From the NCBI GenBank assembly GCA_025869455.1, contig JAOZVT010000686.1:1-7365 (forward strand): 7,365 bases of DNA. Direction: 5' to 3'. The stretch is from Prosthecobacter sp. (GTDB lineage Bacteria > Verrucomicrobiota > Verrucomicrobiia > Verrucomicrobiales > Verrucomicrobiaceae). A program made the translations under genes and the position numbers. Below are positions 1 to 6,335 of the stretch, in pieces (the first letter of the stretch is position 1; every line of letters begins with the position of its first letter). The notes under the pieces were generated by a model. The model was not told where the DNA came from and did not search any database. It saw only the letters and a program-made list of their open reading frames with translations.

Positions 1-3000
1 CTCATTCTTAACCAAACAGCCAGTTCCACCTTTTACGGCATCTTCACAGGCACCGGGATCATCACCAAACGTGGCAATGCAACACTAACGCTTTCCACCA
101 ATGCTCATTCATTTTCAGGAGAGGTGATGATACAGGGCGGCTCCATAAACATCACAGGTGGTGGAAATGGTCTGCTCTCCCTGAATACGTTACGCCTCCG
201 TGGTGGCAGCTTTACCTCCACACAAAATCAAACGAGCAGCGTCAATAAGCTCAATAACGCGGCAGCGGTGATCTTAGAAGGTACCAGTGGCAATGGCTTG
301 AGCGTGAGCAGCACCACCAATGGTACCCGCACCGAAACCGTGGGTACACTCACTTTAGCTGGTGGATCCAATACCATCACGATGGATAACACCGTCACGC
401 CTTCTTCCACCAATAGCAGCGCTTTAGCCAACCTCGCCATCGGAGCAGGCAACCCATCCTTCTCTCGCAGCAATAGTTCTACCCTATTGGTGCGCGGCAT
501 CAATCTGGGTGGCACGGCTAGCTCCAGCACGGTGGCCACGCGTGTCACATTTACCAACACCACAGCTATCAATGCAGCACTCGTGGGTACCACCACTTCC
601 GCCGTGCAGACTTCCAGTGTCACCAATCTCAAAATCTTGCCTTACGGCGTGGGCGAAAATAGCATCAGTGGGGCTGGCAACTCTTTCCTGACCTACGCCA
701 CAACTCTGGGACTGCGCCCGCTGAGCGATACTGAATATGCCACCAACTACACCTCAGCGACTAGCGACGCGAACTTGAGCCTCAGCGCGAGCGACACGGG
801 TCTTGCCGGTAAGACACTCAATGCGCTACGCTTGGTCAATAATACGGGAAGCTCACCCGTGACTCTGACAGGCGCTGGAGATCTCACGCTGACCAGCGGA
901 GCCCTTCTCTTCACTGCCGGAGCTACGAATAACGATGTGACCCTTGACGGGTTCAGCCAAATCCTAGCGGGCACCAGCAGCGGCACACCGGATGAGTTGA
1001 TCGTTTTTGTCACCTCGACGAACGCCAGTCCAAGTGATGCAACCCTGACCCTCAACACGGCTATTGGCGACAATGGAGGTGCGACCAGTCTAACCAAATC
1101 TGGTGCAGGAACTTTGATCCTGGGCGGCACCAATACCTATACAGGTAGCACCACACTCAACGAAGGTGTTCTTGAGTTTGGTCAGTCCAGCGGAAATCTT
1201 GGGAGCGGCAGTCTGACACTTGCTGGAGGAACGCTGCGCTGGGCCGATGGAAACACAACTGATATTACTGACAGTGGTCGCACGGTTGAGTTGTTAGGAG
1301 CCTCCGTTTATCTTACCCCTGGTTCTGCTGGCACGACTAGTACGGGAGGCAACATTCTCAATGCTGGCAGTGTCTTCGATACAGGCAGCAACAACGTCAC
1401 CTTAACCAATGCAATCGGCAATGGAAGTTACGGTGGCTTGACCAAGACTGGCACGGGCACACTGACATTAAGTGCAGCCCCAACCTACACTGGCACCACA
1501 ATGGTCTCCCAAGGCACGCTGAATTTTCAGACTATTGCAGCCAGTACAATGGAAGGGCTCTACTTAGCTGGAAACAAGGTTGGTACCACCGTCAGTTCCA
1601 CGATTCAGAATGGCCTCAACCTTCAACAACTCGTCGTTGGCGGTGCCTATGGAAATGCGGGGGTGAATACCACGGGTGTCACTGGCACATTGGTCGTCAA
1701 TGGCGGTGCCGTGAACATCGGCAGTGGTGAAGGAGATGATTTCATCCTCATCGGTTACCGCGACACCACGGCAGGCATCTCCACCACAGCGACCACGGGT
1801 TCCGTAGATTTCCGCAATGCTAGCTCCGTCACCTTGGATGTCAGCAGCATCGAGCTCGGCACCTTCTATGGTCAGATTTCCAGCCCTAATTCGCTGGTAA
1901 CCCGAGGCACGCTCCTGCTTTCCAATACGCTCAATACCATCACGGCCGGCAAGATAGTCCTGGGCAACAGCCCGGCAGCAGTGGTCAACTCTGGCACCGC
2001 CTCCCTGATCAATTTGGGGACGGGTAATACCACAATCAATACAGACACCTTCATCATTGGAGGCATCCGTTCCTCGGGCAGTGTCACCATTGGCAGCGGC
2101 GGTTCATTCACCTTGAGAGGTCAGCAGGGTGGCAGCACAGGAGCCAATCTTTTCATTGGAGATAATGACATCACCAGCACAGGAACGAACAACCTTTCTT
2201 CCCTGACTCTTACCGGAGCTTCAGCCGTGGATATGAAACTGAACTTATTGGTGCTCGGCCGCATTGGTCAGGCCAATGCGGCGGCTGGTTATGGCCGAGG
2301 TACCCTTACCTATGACACTGGCAGCATTGAAGCGACAACCATCAGGATGGCCGATGCCAATTACTCCACTGGTGTGAACAACAACAGTGTCAACACACAA
2401 GGAACCATCACCCAATCAGGTGATGCCATCTTCCGTTTCATGGATTTGAGCCAAGGCACAGGAACCGCCACCTGGAACTGGCAGGGTGGCAGCCTCCAAA
2501 ACTTAGCCAATGCCGATCAAATAAATCACAATGTCACGATCAGTCTGAATGGAACTGGTTCAGTGACCAATCCCGCGCTGCGCACCTACACCGTGGATGC
2601 CGGACAAGTGGCTACCTTTGAAGCTGATGCTGAGTTTGATGGAACGGGTTCCTTTACCAAAAGTGGAACAGGCACACTGGCACTAAAAGGTGTGAATACC
2701 AACACGGGCAACGTCCTCATTTCTGCGGGCAGTCTTTCCCTAGAAAATGACGGCAGCATGGACGATGCCGCTTGGTTCAATTTGAATACCACAGGTAGCC
2801 TGGATGTCAGCAACCACACGGGAGCTTCCTATACCAGTGACGCCGTCATCTCGGGCACAGGAACACTGATCGCGACAGGTGGCAGTTTCACGGTGGGGAG
2901 CAATGTCGGCAGCGTAAGCACCCAAGGTGTTCTCATTCCTGGAGCTTCCAGCGTAACCAATAGTTTATCAAGCGCACTGACCGTAGGTGACCAGATAGGC

Positions 3001-3534
3001 ACGCTGACAGTGAATGGGAATCTGGTGCTAGCGGCCAATGCCACGCGTGTGAATCGCGTCCAACTACAAGCTGGTGCCACAGATCGCAACGCAGCTGCTA
3101 CCTTTGCAGGCGACTTGACCACCTGGGTGGATAACATCCCCACGAATCACAGTGCCTACATGACGGGCGCTGGTTCGAATCAAGACCTGCTATCTGTCAG
3201 TGGTGGACTCACGATCAATGCCAATGGAGGCATCAGCATCACGGCTTATGACGGCTACCAGGGTAACTTTGGGGATGTGTTTAACTTCCTCGACTGGAGC
3301 ACCCTGGTGGGTTTAACCGACAACGGTTTTAATGTCGGCCCTCGTTATCAAGATGGCAGCGAAACCATTTACGACCTGCAGCTTTTCACCCTGCAACCCG
3401 GCCTGCAATGGGACACGAGTCTTTTCCTCAACAAAGGTGTCTTGGTCGTCGTGCCGGAGCCTAGCCGTTTATTGCTGCTCGGTTTCGCTTTGGGTGCTTT
3501 AGCCCTACGCAGACGGCGGCAAGGGCAGATTTAA
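1..3534 (+). CDS. Autotransporter-associated beta-strand repeat protein with PEP-CTERM sorting signal (5' partial)
   Basis: Reading frame 1 is open from the first base of the window to a TAA at 3532-3534, giving at least 1177 residues with the N-terminus missing. A GTG at 124 and an ATG at 127 lie inside a repeat that already begins near base 49, so neither is a credible start. The protein is rich in Thr, Ser, Gly, Asn and Ala and contains no cysteine, as expected for a beta-helical secreted protein. At least four autotransporter-associated beta-strand motifs (PATR type, pattern LTKxGxGTLxLxGxNTYTGxT) are visible. The stretch from 1630 to about 2505 has a second repeat style. A globular-looking end (GDVFNFLDW, GLQWDTSLF) precedes a PEP-CTERM tail. 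No outer-membrane beta-barrel is present. By family knowledge it would be Sec-exported, processed by an exosortase and held at or released from the surface; an adhesive or matrix role is inference. Expression signals lie outside the window. Confidence 0.93.
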   Translation, partial: LILNQTASSTFYGIFTGTGIITKRGNATLTLSTNAHSFSGEVMIQGGSINITGGGNGLLSLNTLRLRGGSFTSTQNQTSSVNKLNNAAAVILEGTSGNGLSVSSTTNGTRTETVGTLTLAGGSNTITMDNTVTPSSTNSSALANLAIGAGNPSFSRSNSSTLLVRGINLGGTASSSTVATRVTFTNTTAINAALVGTTTSAVQTSSVTNLKILPYGVGENSISGAGNSFLTYATTLGLRPLSDTEYATNYTSATSDANLSLSASDTGLAGKTLNALRLVNNTGSSPVTLTGAGDLTLTSGALLFTAGATNNDVTLDGFSQILAGTSSGTPDELIVFVTSTNASPSDATLTLNTAIGDNGGATSLTKSGAGTLILGGTNTYTGSTTLNEGVLEFGQSSGNLGSGSLTLAGGTLRWADGNTTDITDSGRTVELLGASVYLTPGSAGTTSTGGNILNAGSVFDTGSNNVTLTNAIGNGSYGGLTKTGTGTLTLSAAPTYTGTTMVSQGTLNFQTIAASTMEGLYLAGNKVGTTVSSTIQNGLNLQQLVVGGAYGNAGVNTTGVTGTLVVNGGAVNIGSGEGDDFILIGYRDTTAGISTTATTGSVDFRNASSVTLDVSSIELGTFYGQISSPNSLVTRGTLLLSNTLNTITAGKIVLGNSPAAVVNSGTASLINLGTGNTTINTDTFIIGGIRSSGSVTIGSGGSFTLRGQQGGSTGANLFIGDNDITSTGTNNLSSLTLTGASAVDMKLNLLVLGRIGQANAAAGYGRGTLTYDTGSIEATTIRMADANYSTGVNNNSVNTQGTITQSGDAIFRFMDLSQGTGTATWNWQGGSLQNLANADQINHNVTISLNGTGSVTNPALRTYTVDAGQVATFEADAEFDGTGSFTKSGTGTLALKGVNTNTGNVLISAGSLSLENDGSMDDAAWFNLNTTGSLDVSNHTGASYTSDAVISGTGTLIATGGSFTVGSNVGSVSTQGVLIPGASSVTNSLSSALTVGDQIGTLTVNGNLVLAANATRVNRVQLQAGATDRNAAATFAGDLTTWVDNIPTNHSAYMTGAGSNQDLLSVSGGLTINANGGISITAYDGYQGNFGDVFNFLDWSTLVGLTDNGFNVGPRYQDGSETIYDLQLFTLQPGLQWDTSLFLNKGVLVVVPEPSRLLLLGFALGALALRRRRQGQI
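49..147 (+). repeat. Autotransporter-associated beta-strand (PATR-like) repeat 1
   Basis: The translation begins GTGIITKRGNATLTLS and ends with SGEVMIQGGSI. This follows the pattern of a glycine-rich turn, LTKxGxGTLTL, a variable NTYTG position and a closing 'xxxGxL' strand. The NTYTG core is degenerate here (AHSFSG). Because the repeat starts before the first possible start codon at 124, it shows that the gene begins upstream of the window. Confidence 0.75.
1078..1179 (+). repeat. Autotransporter-associated beta-strand (PATR-like) repeat 2
   Basis: This is the best-preserved copy: SLTKSGAGTLILGGTNTYTG, then STTLNEGVLEF. It is followed by LGSGSLTLAGGTLRW, the usual next strand pair in such proteins. 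The match to the PATR consensus is nearly complete. Confidence 0.88.
1432..1527 (+). repeat. Autotransporter-associated beta-strand (PATR-like) repeat 3
   Basis: The translation is GGLTKTGTGTLTLSAAPTYT, then GTTMVSQGTLNF. It lies 118 codons after repeat 2. The core NTYTG reads PTYTG. Confidence 0.85.
2641..2745 (+). repeat. Autotransporter-associated beta-strand (PATR-like) repeat 4
   Basis: The translation is GTGSFTKSGTGTLALKGVNT, then NTGNVLISAGSLSLE. It sits about 1.2 kb after repeat 3, on the far side of the region with a different repeat style. Confidence 0.82.
3451..3531 (+). other. PEP-CTERM C-terminal sorting signal
   Basis: The last 27 residues start with VPEPSR, continue with a hydrophobic segment of about 15 residues (LLLLGFALGALAL) and end with an arginine cluster (RRRR) and the tail QGQI. 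This three-part order of Pro-Glu-Pro motif, membrane helix and basic tail is the PEP-CTERM signal recognised by an exosortase (EpsH/XrtA family). It predicts that the genome encodes an exosortase; none is in this window. Confidence 0.95.
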
Positions 3535-3588
3535 GCACATCAAAGGGACGCACTCTGGCGAGTTTTATGCTCTAGGGGAACTCGGTCT

Positions 3589-3609
3589 TGGCAGTCTTTT
3601 GGCCTGCCA
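3589..3609 (+). terminator. Possible weak hairpin downstream of the PEP-CTERM gene
   Basis: TGGCAG (3589-3594) pairs perfectly with CTGCCA (3604-3609) around a 9-base loop, 55 bases after the TAA. The following bases are T-rich but contain no uninterrupted U-tract, so this could be a weak or factor-assisted terminator, or chance. It is the only plausible terminator-like structure I found in the 160-base gap. Confidence 0.22.
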
Positions 3610-3694
3610 CATTCGTTATTTCATTTATGAATCGAGCAACCTTCACGCAAGTTTGTCTGTTGTACGCACGATTCTCGAAACGTAGTGTCTTATC

Positions 3695-4804
3695 ATGAAA
3701 CCATTTTTTTGCTTTTTAGTCGTTTCTTGCCTGTCGGTGATGCCATTAGCAGCACAACAACCGGGAGTGATCAACGACACCGAATTGCGAGCGTGGGCAG
3801 ACAAAGGAGATGCGGATTCCCAGTTCGAATTAGGGCTGCGCCTACTCACCGGAGAAGGTCTGAAGAAGAACGAGGAGGAAGGGATCAAGTGGGTAGAAAA
3901 AGCCGCCAACCAAAAACACCTGCGCGCGCAGTTTGTCATGGGTTCCCTGTATGAAGATGGCGTCGGGGTGAAGAAGAACGAAAACACCGCCTTTGAATGG
4001 TATCGGAAATCCGCTGAAAACGGCTTTGCAGCAGGCCAACACGCCGTCGCCATGGCCTATGATCTGGGACGAGGCGTCAAACTGGACGCAGCCAAAGCCA
4101 CCGAATGGCTGGAAAAAGCTGCGGAACAAAATTATGCGCCTGCTCAGACCGCCCTGGCGGCCAAATATGAGCGCGGGGTAGGTGCTGACAAGAGCCCATC
4201 CAAAGCGGCCCTCTTTTATCTGCGTGCTGCACAGCAGGATTTCGTTCCCGCCATGAGCCGCCTCGCCAATCTTTACTACACAGGCACGGGAGTACCTGTG
4301 GACTACCGCCGCGCGGGTGCTTGGTATCAGCGTGCCGCCCGTAGTGATGATCCCTGGGCCGCCAATAATCTGGCTTGGTTCCTGGCCACTTGCCCAGATG
4401 AAAATCTGCACAATGGGGAACAGGCCGTTCAGCTAGCCGCCCGTGCTTTACGCATCATGGATGAAGCGGGTGAAGACCAGCGTTATGAGATGATTGATAC
4501 CAAAGCTGCCTGCCTAGCCCGCAATGGTGAGTTTTTGGAAGCCGTGCTCTGGCAGAAAAAAGCCTTGTCTCTATTGCCACAAGACAAGCAGATCACCGAT
4601 GAAGAACGCAAAAACCTGGAAACGGAATTCAAAACTCGGCTGAAACTGTACCAAAAACAGACTCCCTTTTCCGAAGCTGAGCCTAAACCAGAAGAAGCCG
4701 GGGCACCCCTGCCCCAAGACACGATTCTGCAAGAAGAAGGTATTCCTGGGGCTCCAAGCAAGCCAAAAGGCAACAAAGGCAAAAGCCGTGGCACGGTGGT
4801 TTGA
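3695..4804 (+). CDS. Exported Sel1-repeat / TPR protein
   Basis: The 369-residue protein begins with a Sec signal peptide: a Lys at residue 2, a hydrophobic core at residues 4-16, and probable cleavage near A19/A20 before QQPG. Five Sel1-type repeats follow, at about residues 39-73, 74-109, 110-145, 146-181 and 182-217; the last four have an exact 36-residue period and carry the AQxxLGxxYxxGxGVxxDxxxAxxWxxKAA pattern. Residues 218-296 form TPR-like helices beginning AANNLAWFLATCPDENL. The tail (297-369) is charged and rich in Pro, Lys and Glu, and is probably disordered. Sel1/TPR solenoids act as protein-binding scaffolds; the partner is unknown and no catalytic motif is visible. ATG 3695 is the first start after an in-frame TAG at 3683, and the signal peptide supports it; there is no clear Shine-Dalgarno sequence. 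A periplasmic location is inferred. Confidence 0.92.
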   Translation: MKPFFCFLVVSCLSVMPLAAQQPGVINDTELRAWADKGDADSQFELGLRLLTGEGLKKNEEEGIKWVEKAANQKHLRAQFVMGSLYEDGVGVKKNENTAFEWYRKSAENGFAAGQHAVAMAYDLGRGVKLDAAKATEWLEKAAEQNYAPAQTALAAKYERGVGADKSPSKAALFYLRAAQQDFVPAMSRLANLYYTGTGVPVDYRRAGAWYQRAARSDDPWAANNLAWFLATCPDENLHNGEQAVQLAARALRIMDEAGEDQRYEMIDTKAACLARNGEFLEAVLWQKKALSLLPQDKQITDEERKNLETEFKTRLKLYQKQTPFSEAEPKPEEAGAPLPQDTILQEEGIPGAPSKPKGNKGKSRGTVV

Positions 4805-4958
4805 GAACAAGCCTAGACTAGACTGTTATTGTCAAAATAGAGTAGTAGCTTTTTAGCACTGCTTAGTTAACCCCGAACTCCGCGATTGATCACGGCCATC
4901 GGCTGCAAATCCTGGCCTAATACGGCTCAGTGCCTGTCGGTCCAGTATTATTCCAAAT

Positions 4959-5531
4959 TCAGACTCTTAGCGAGGCACGAAACGCCCTGGCGCTGTAATA
5001 TGACTGCGCGCCGTTGTGATAGATGAAGACATGACCAAAGCGGCGATCCCCAAAGAGCGCTCCGCCCAGCTTTCTAATATCTTCGGGGGTTTTCACCCAG
5101 CTTGAGGTCTTCAAATCAAATTCCCCAAGCTTTTGCAGATCCCGATATTGGTCTTCCGTTAATAGCTCTATGCCCATGGCTTCCGCCATATCAATAGCGT
5201 TATCTTTGGGTTTATGCTCTTTCCTCGATTGCAGCCCTTCAAGGTCGTAACAAACACTCACGCGGCCTTTCGGACTTTCCGGTGAACAATCAAAAAAGAG
5301 GTATTCGCCTGTCTTCGCATCATGACCCACAACATCCGGTTCACCGCCCGTGCTTTCCATTTCATGGAGTGACCACAGTTTCCCGGCATTAGCTTTCAGC
5401 TTGGCTTTGACCTTGGCCCATTCGATACCTTGATGACGATTCAGGTTTTTCTCAAAACGCGCCTGCAAGACGTCGAGCAGTTGATCACGCAACTCAGGTG
5501 ACAACTTCCTTTTTGTTTCCACGTCTTTCAT
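4959..5531 (-). CDS. DUF4256 domain-containing protein
   Basis: The 190-residue protein matches the DUF4256 family over its full length. Conserved stretches I recognise are RFEKNLNRHQGIEW (25-38), LWSLHEMESTGGEPDVVGHD (52-71), FFDCSPESPKGR (79-90), SRKEHKPKDNAIDMAEAMGI (102-121), LLTEDQY (123-129), KTSSWVKTP (141-149), DIRKLGGALF (151-160) and YHNGAQSYY (171-179). The function of the family is unknown, so none is assigned. There is no signal peptide or membrane segment, so it is probably cytoplasmic. The length is normal for the family and the gene appears intact. ATG at 5531 is preceded by GGAG about 11 bases upstream, a long spacing. It is a single-gene unit, convergent with the Sel1 gene (154-base gap) and divergent from the gene at 5657. 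The family's scattered distribution across bacterial phyla, as I remember it, would fit horizontal spread. Confidence 0.93.
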   Translation of the reverse strand: MKDVETKRKLSPELRDQLLDVLQARFEKNLNRHQGIEWAKVKAKLKANAGKLWSLHEMESTGGEPDVVGHDAKTGEYLFFDCSPESPKGRVSVCYDLEGLQSRKEHKPKDNAIDMAEAMGIELLTEDQYRDLQKLGEFDLKTSSWVKTPEDIRKLGGALFGDRRFGHVFIYHNGAQSYYSARAFRASLRV

Positions 5532-5548
5532 AGAGGCTTCTGCTCCAT

Positions 5549-5554
5549 ATTATA
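5549..5554 (-). promoter_or_regulatory. Candidate -10 element (TATAAT) for the DUF4256 gene
   Basis: On the minus strand this is a perfect TATAAT, 17 bases before the ATG at 5531. No TTGACA-like -35 box lies 16-18 bases further upstream, and the TGn of an extended -10 is absent. Transcription starting about 7 bases downstream would give a leader of only about 11 bases and would just exclude the GGAG at 5543-5546. It may therefore be a real promoter of a near-leaderless message, or coincidence. Confidence 0.35.
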
Positions 5555-5648
5555 TCCCGCCCGTTTCCACACGCTACCCCATCCTTTTCTTTTGTTGATA
5601 ATGGTCTTCATCCATTTTCGGCTTGAGCACAGAGAGGCCATTTGAAAT

Positions 5649-5653
5649 AAAGG
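5649..5653 (+). promoter_or_regulatory. Possible Shine-Dalgarno sequence for the gene at 5657
   Basis: AAAGG overlaps the in-frame TAA at 5648-5650 and sits 3 bases before the ATG, closer than the usual 5-9. It is the only purine-rich element near this start. Confidence 0.4.
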
Positions 5654-5656
5654 CGC

Positions 5657-6136
5657 ATGCATCGTTTTCGTTACGTCATCTTGGGGGTTGGGCTTCTGGC
5701 GCTGGCTTATGCGGGGTGGTGGGTTTTTGGGCGATCTTTGGACCAAGAAGTTTTGGCAGCGCAGCATAAGTTCCTGGCAGCGGTGGAGGATCGGGACTGG
5801 GATGAAATCCAGGGCATGCTGACGATGGATTACATGGACGAGGCAGGACATGATCGGGACACGGTCATGGTGGATGCCAGGAAGGTCTTCGGCAGCTTCA
5901 TCTTCCTGAGTTTCCAAACGGAACTCGTGCAACTGCTGGCAGCGCAAAAACAGGCGACGCTGAAGATGAAGATCAAGGTGGAAGGGCAAGGCTTGGGAAT
6001 CAGCCCCATGGTGATCTCTCAAGCCAATTCACTGAAAGGTCCCTGGCTGTTTCATTGGCAAAAGAAAGGCCGTTGGCCCTGGGACTGGAAGATCATACAA
6101 ATTCACCACAAAGCCTTGTACGGTGAGGATGGCTAG
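5657..6136 (+). CDS. Small membrane-anchored hypothetical protein, probable NTF2/cystatin-like fold
   Basis: I do not recognise a named family for this 159-residue protein. Residues 6-24 form one hydrophobic helix preceded by Arg residues (MHRFRY), suggesting an inner-membrane anchor with the rest outside the cytoplasm. Residues 29-60 (EVLAAQHKFLAAVEDRDWDE, then IQGMLTMDYMDEAG) resemble the first helices of SnoaL/NTF2-like domains, where a helix, a 'xxxDWxxxxxxLxxDY' turn and a curved sheet follow. Residues 86-109 and 128-149 are probable strands. The C-terminus is strikingly Trp-rich (W130, W134, W140, W142, W144), with 8 Trp in total. ATG 5657 is the first start after an in-frame TAA at 5648; AAAGG ends only 3 bases before it, a tight Shine-Dalgarno spacing. 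It is divergent from the DUF4256 gene across 125 bases. A fold call without function is all I can support. Confidence 0.8.
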   Translation: MHRFRYVILGVGLLALAYAGWWVFGRSLDQEVLAAQHKFLAAVEDRDWDEIQGMLTMDYMDEAGHDRDTVMVDARKVFGSFIFLSFQTELVQLLAAQKQATLKMKIKVEGQGLGISPMVISQANSLKGPWLFHWQKKGRWPWDWKIIQIHHKALYGEDG

Positions 6137-6335
6137 ACTCCACGATCTTCAGTGGTCGTTTTTGGCCGCAAACAATGCCGTTGGGGGCCTGAAAAGACAA
6201 TTTCCGCGCATTGAAGCGCAATCCTTGCAAGACTTCTAGGCAGAGACACGGTTACATGGCAGACTCTTTTATCATGCGCCCAGTTGTTTCTACGGTGCTT
6301 GTTCCCTTTTCATCTCGTCGTTCGTTTCCTTCCTC

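Noticed and set aside
228..1133. Minus-strand open frames of 134 and 128 codons inside the beta-repeat gene
   Set aside because: They are Val/Leu/Pro-rich translations expected from the complement of Thr/Ser/Asn/Gly-rich repeats; no start signals or motifs are present.
3653..3688. TTGTCT / TTGTAC boxes upstream of the Sel1 gene as a promoter
   Set aside because: At 16-18 base spacing the partner hexamers (CGAAAC, TAGTGT) match the -10 consensus in three positions or fewer.
3842..4411. 189-codon open frame on the minus strand
   Set aside because: It is antisense to the Sel1-repeat gene, shows no family pattern and has unusual composition; it is a shadow of the repeat-rich coding strand.
4805..4958. 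Search for a bidirectional terminator between the convergent Sel1 and DUF4256 genes
   Set aside because: There are only short or wobble-containing pairings (for example around 4842-4862, and GGCC pairs near 4892-4918). No stem plus U-tract on either strand was convincing.
5528..6022. 164-codon open frame on the minus strand spanning the divergent intergenic region
   Set aside because: It overlaps most of the gene at 5657 in antisense, is rich in His, Gln and Pro with no domain, and its end overlaps the DUF4256 start. The forward gene has better protein character.
6140..6163. CCAC...GTGG hairpin followed by a T-run after the gene at 5657
   Set aside because: The stem is only four base pairs around an 8-base loop; the five T's at 6159-6163 start three bases after it. 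It is too weak to call a terminator.
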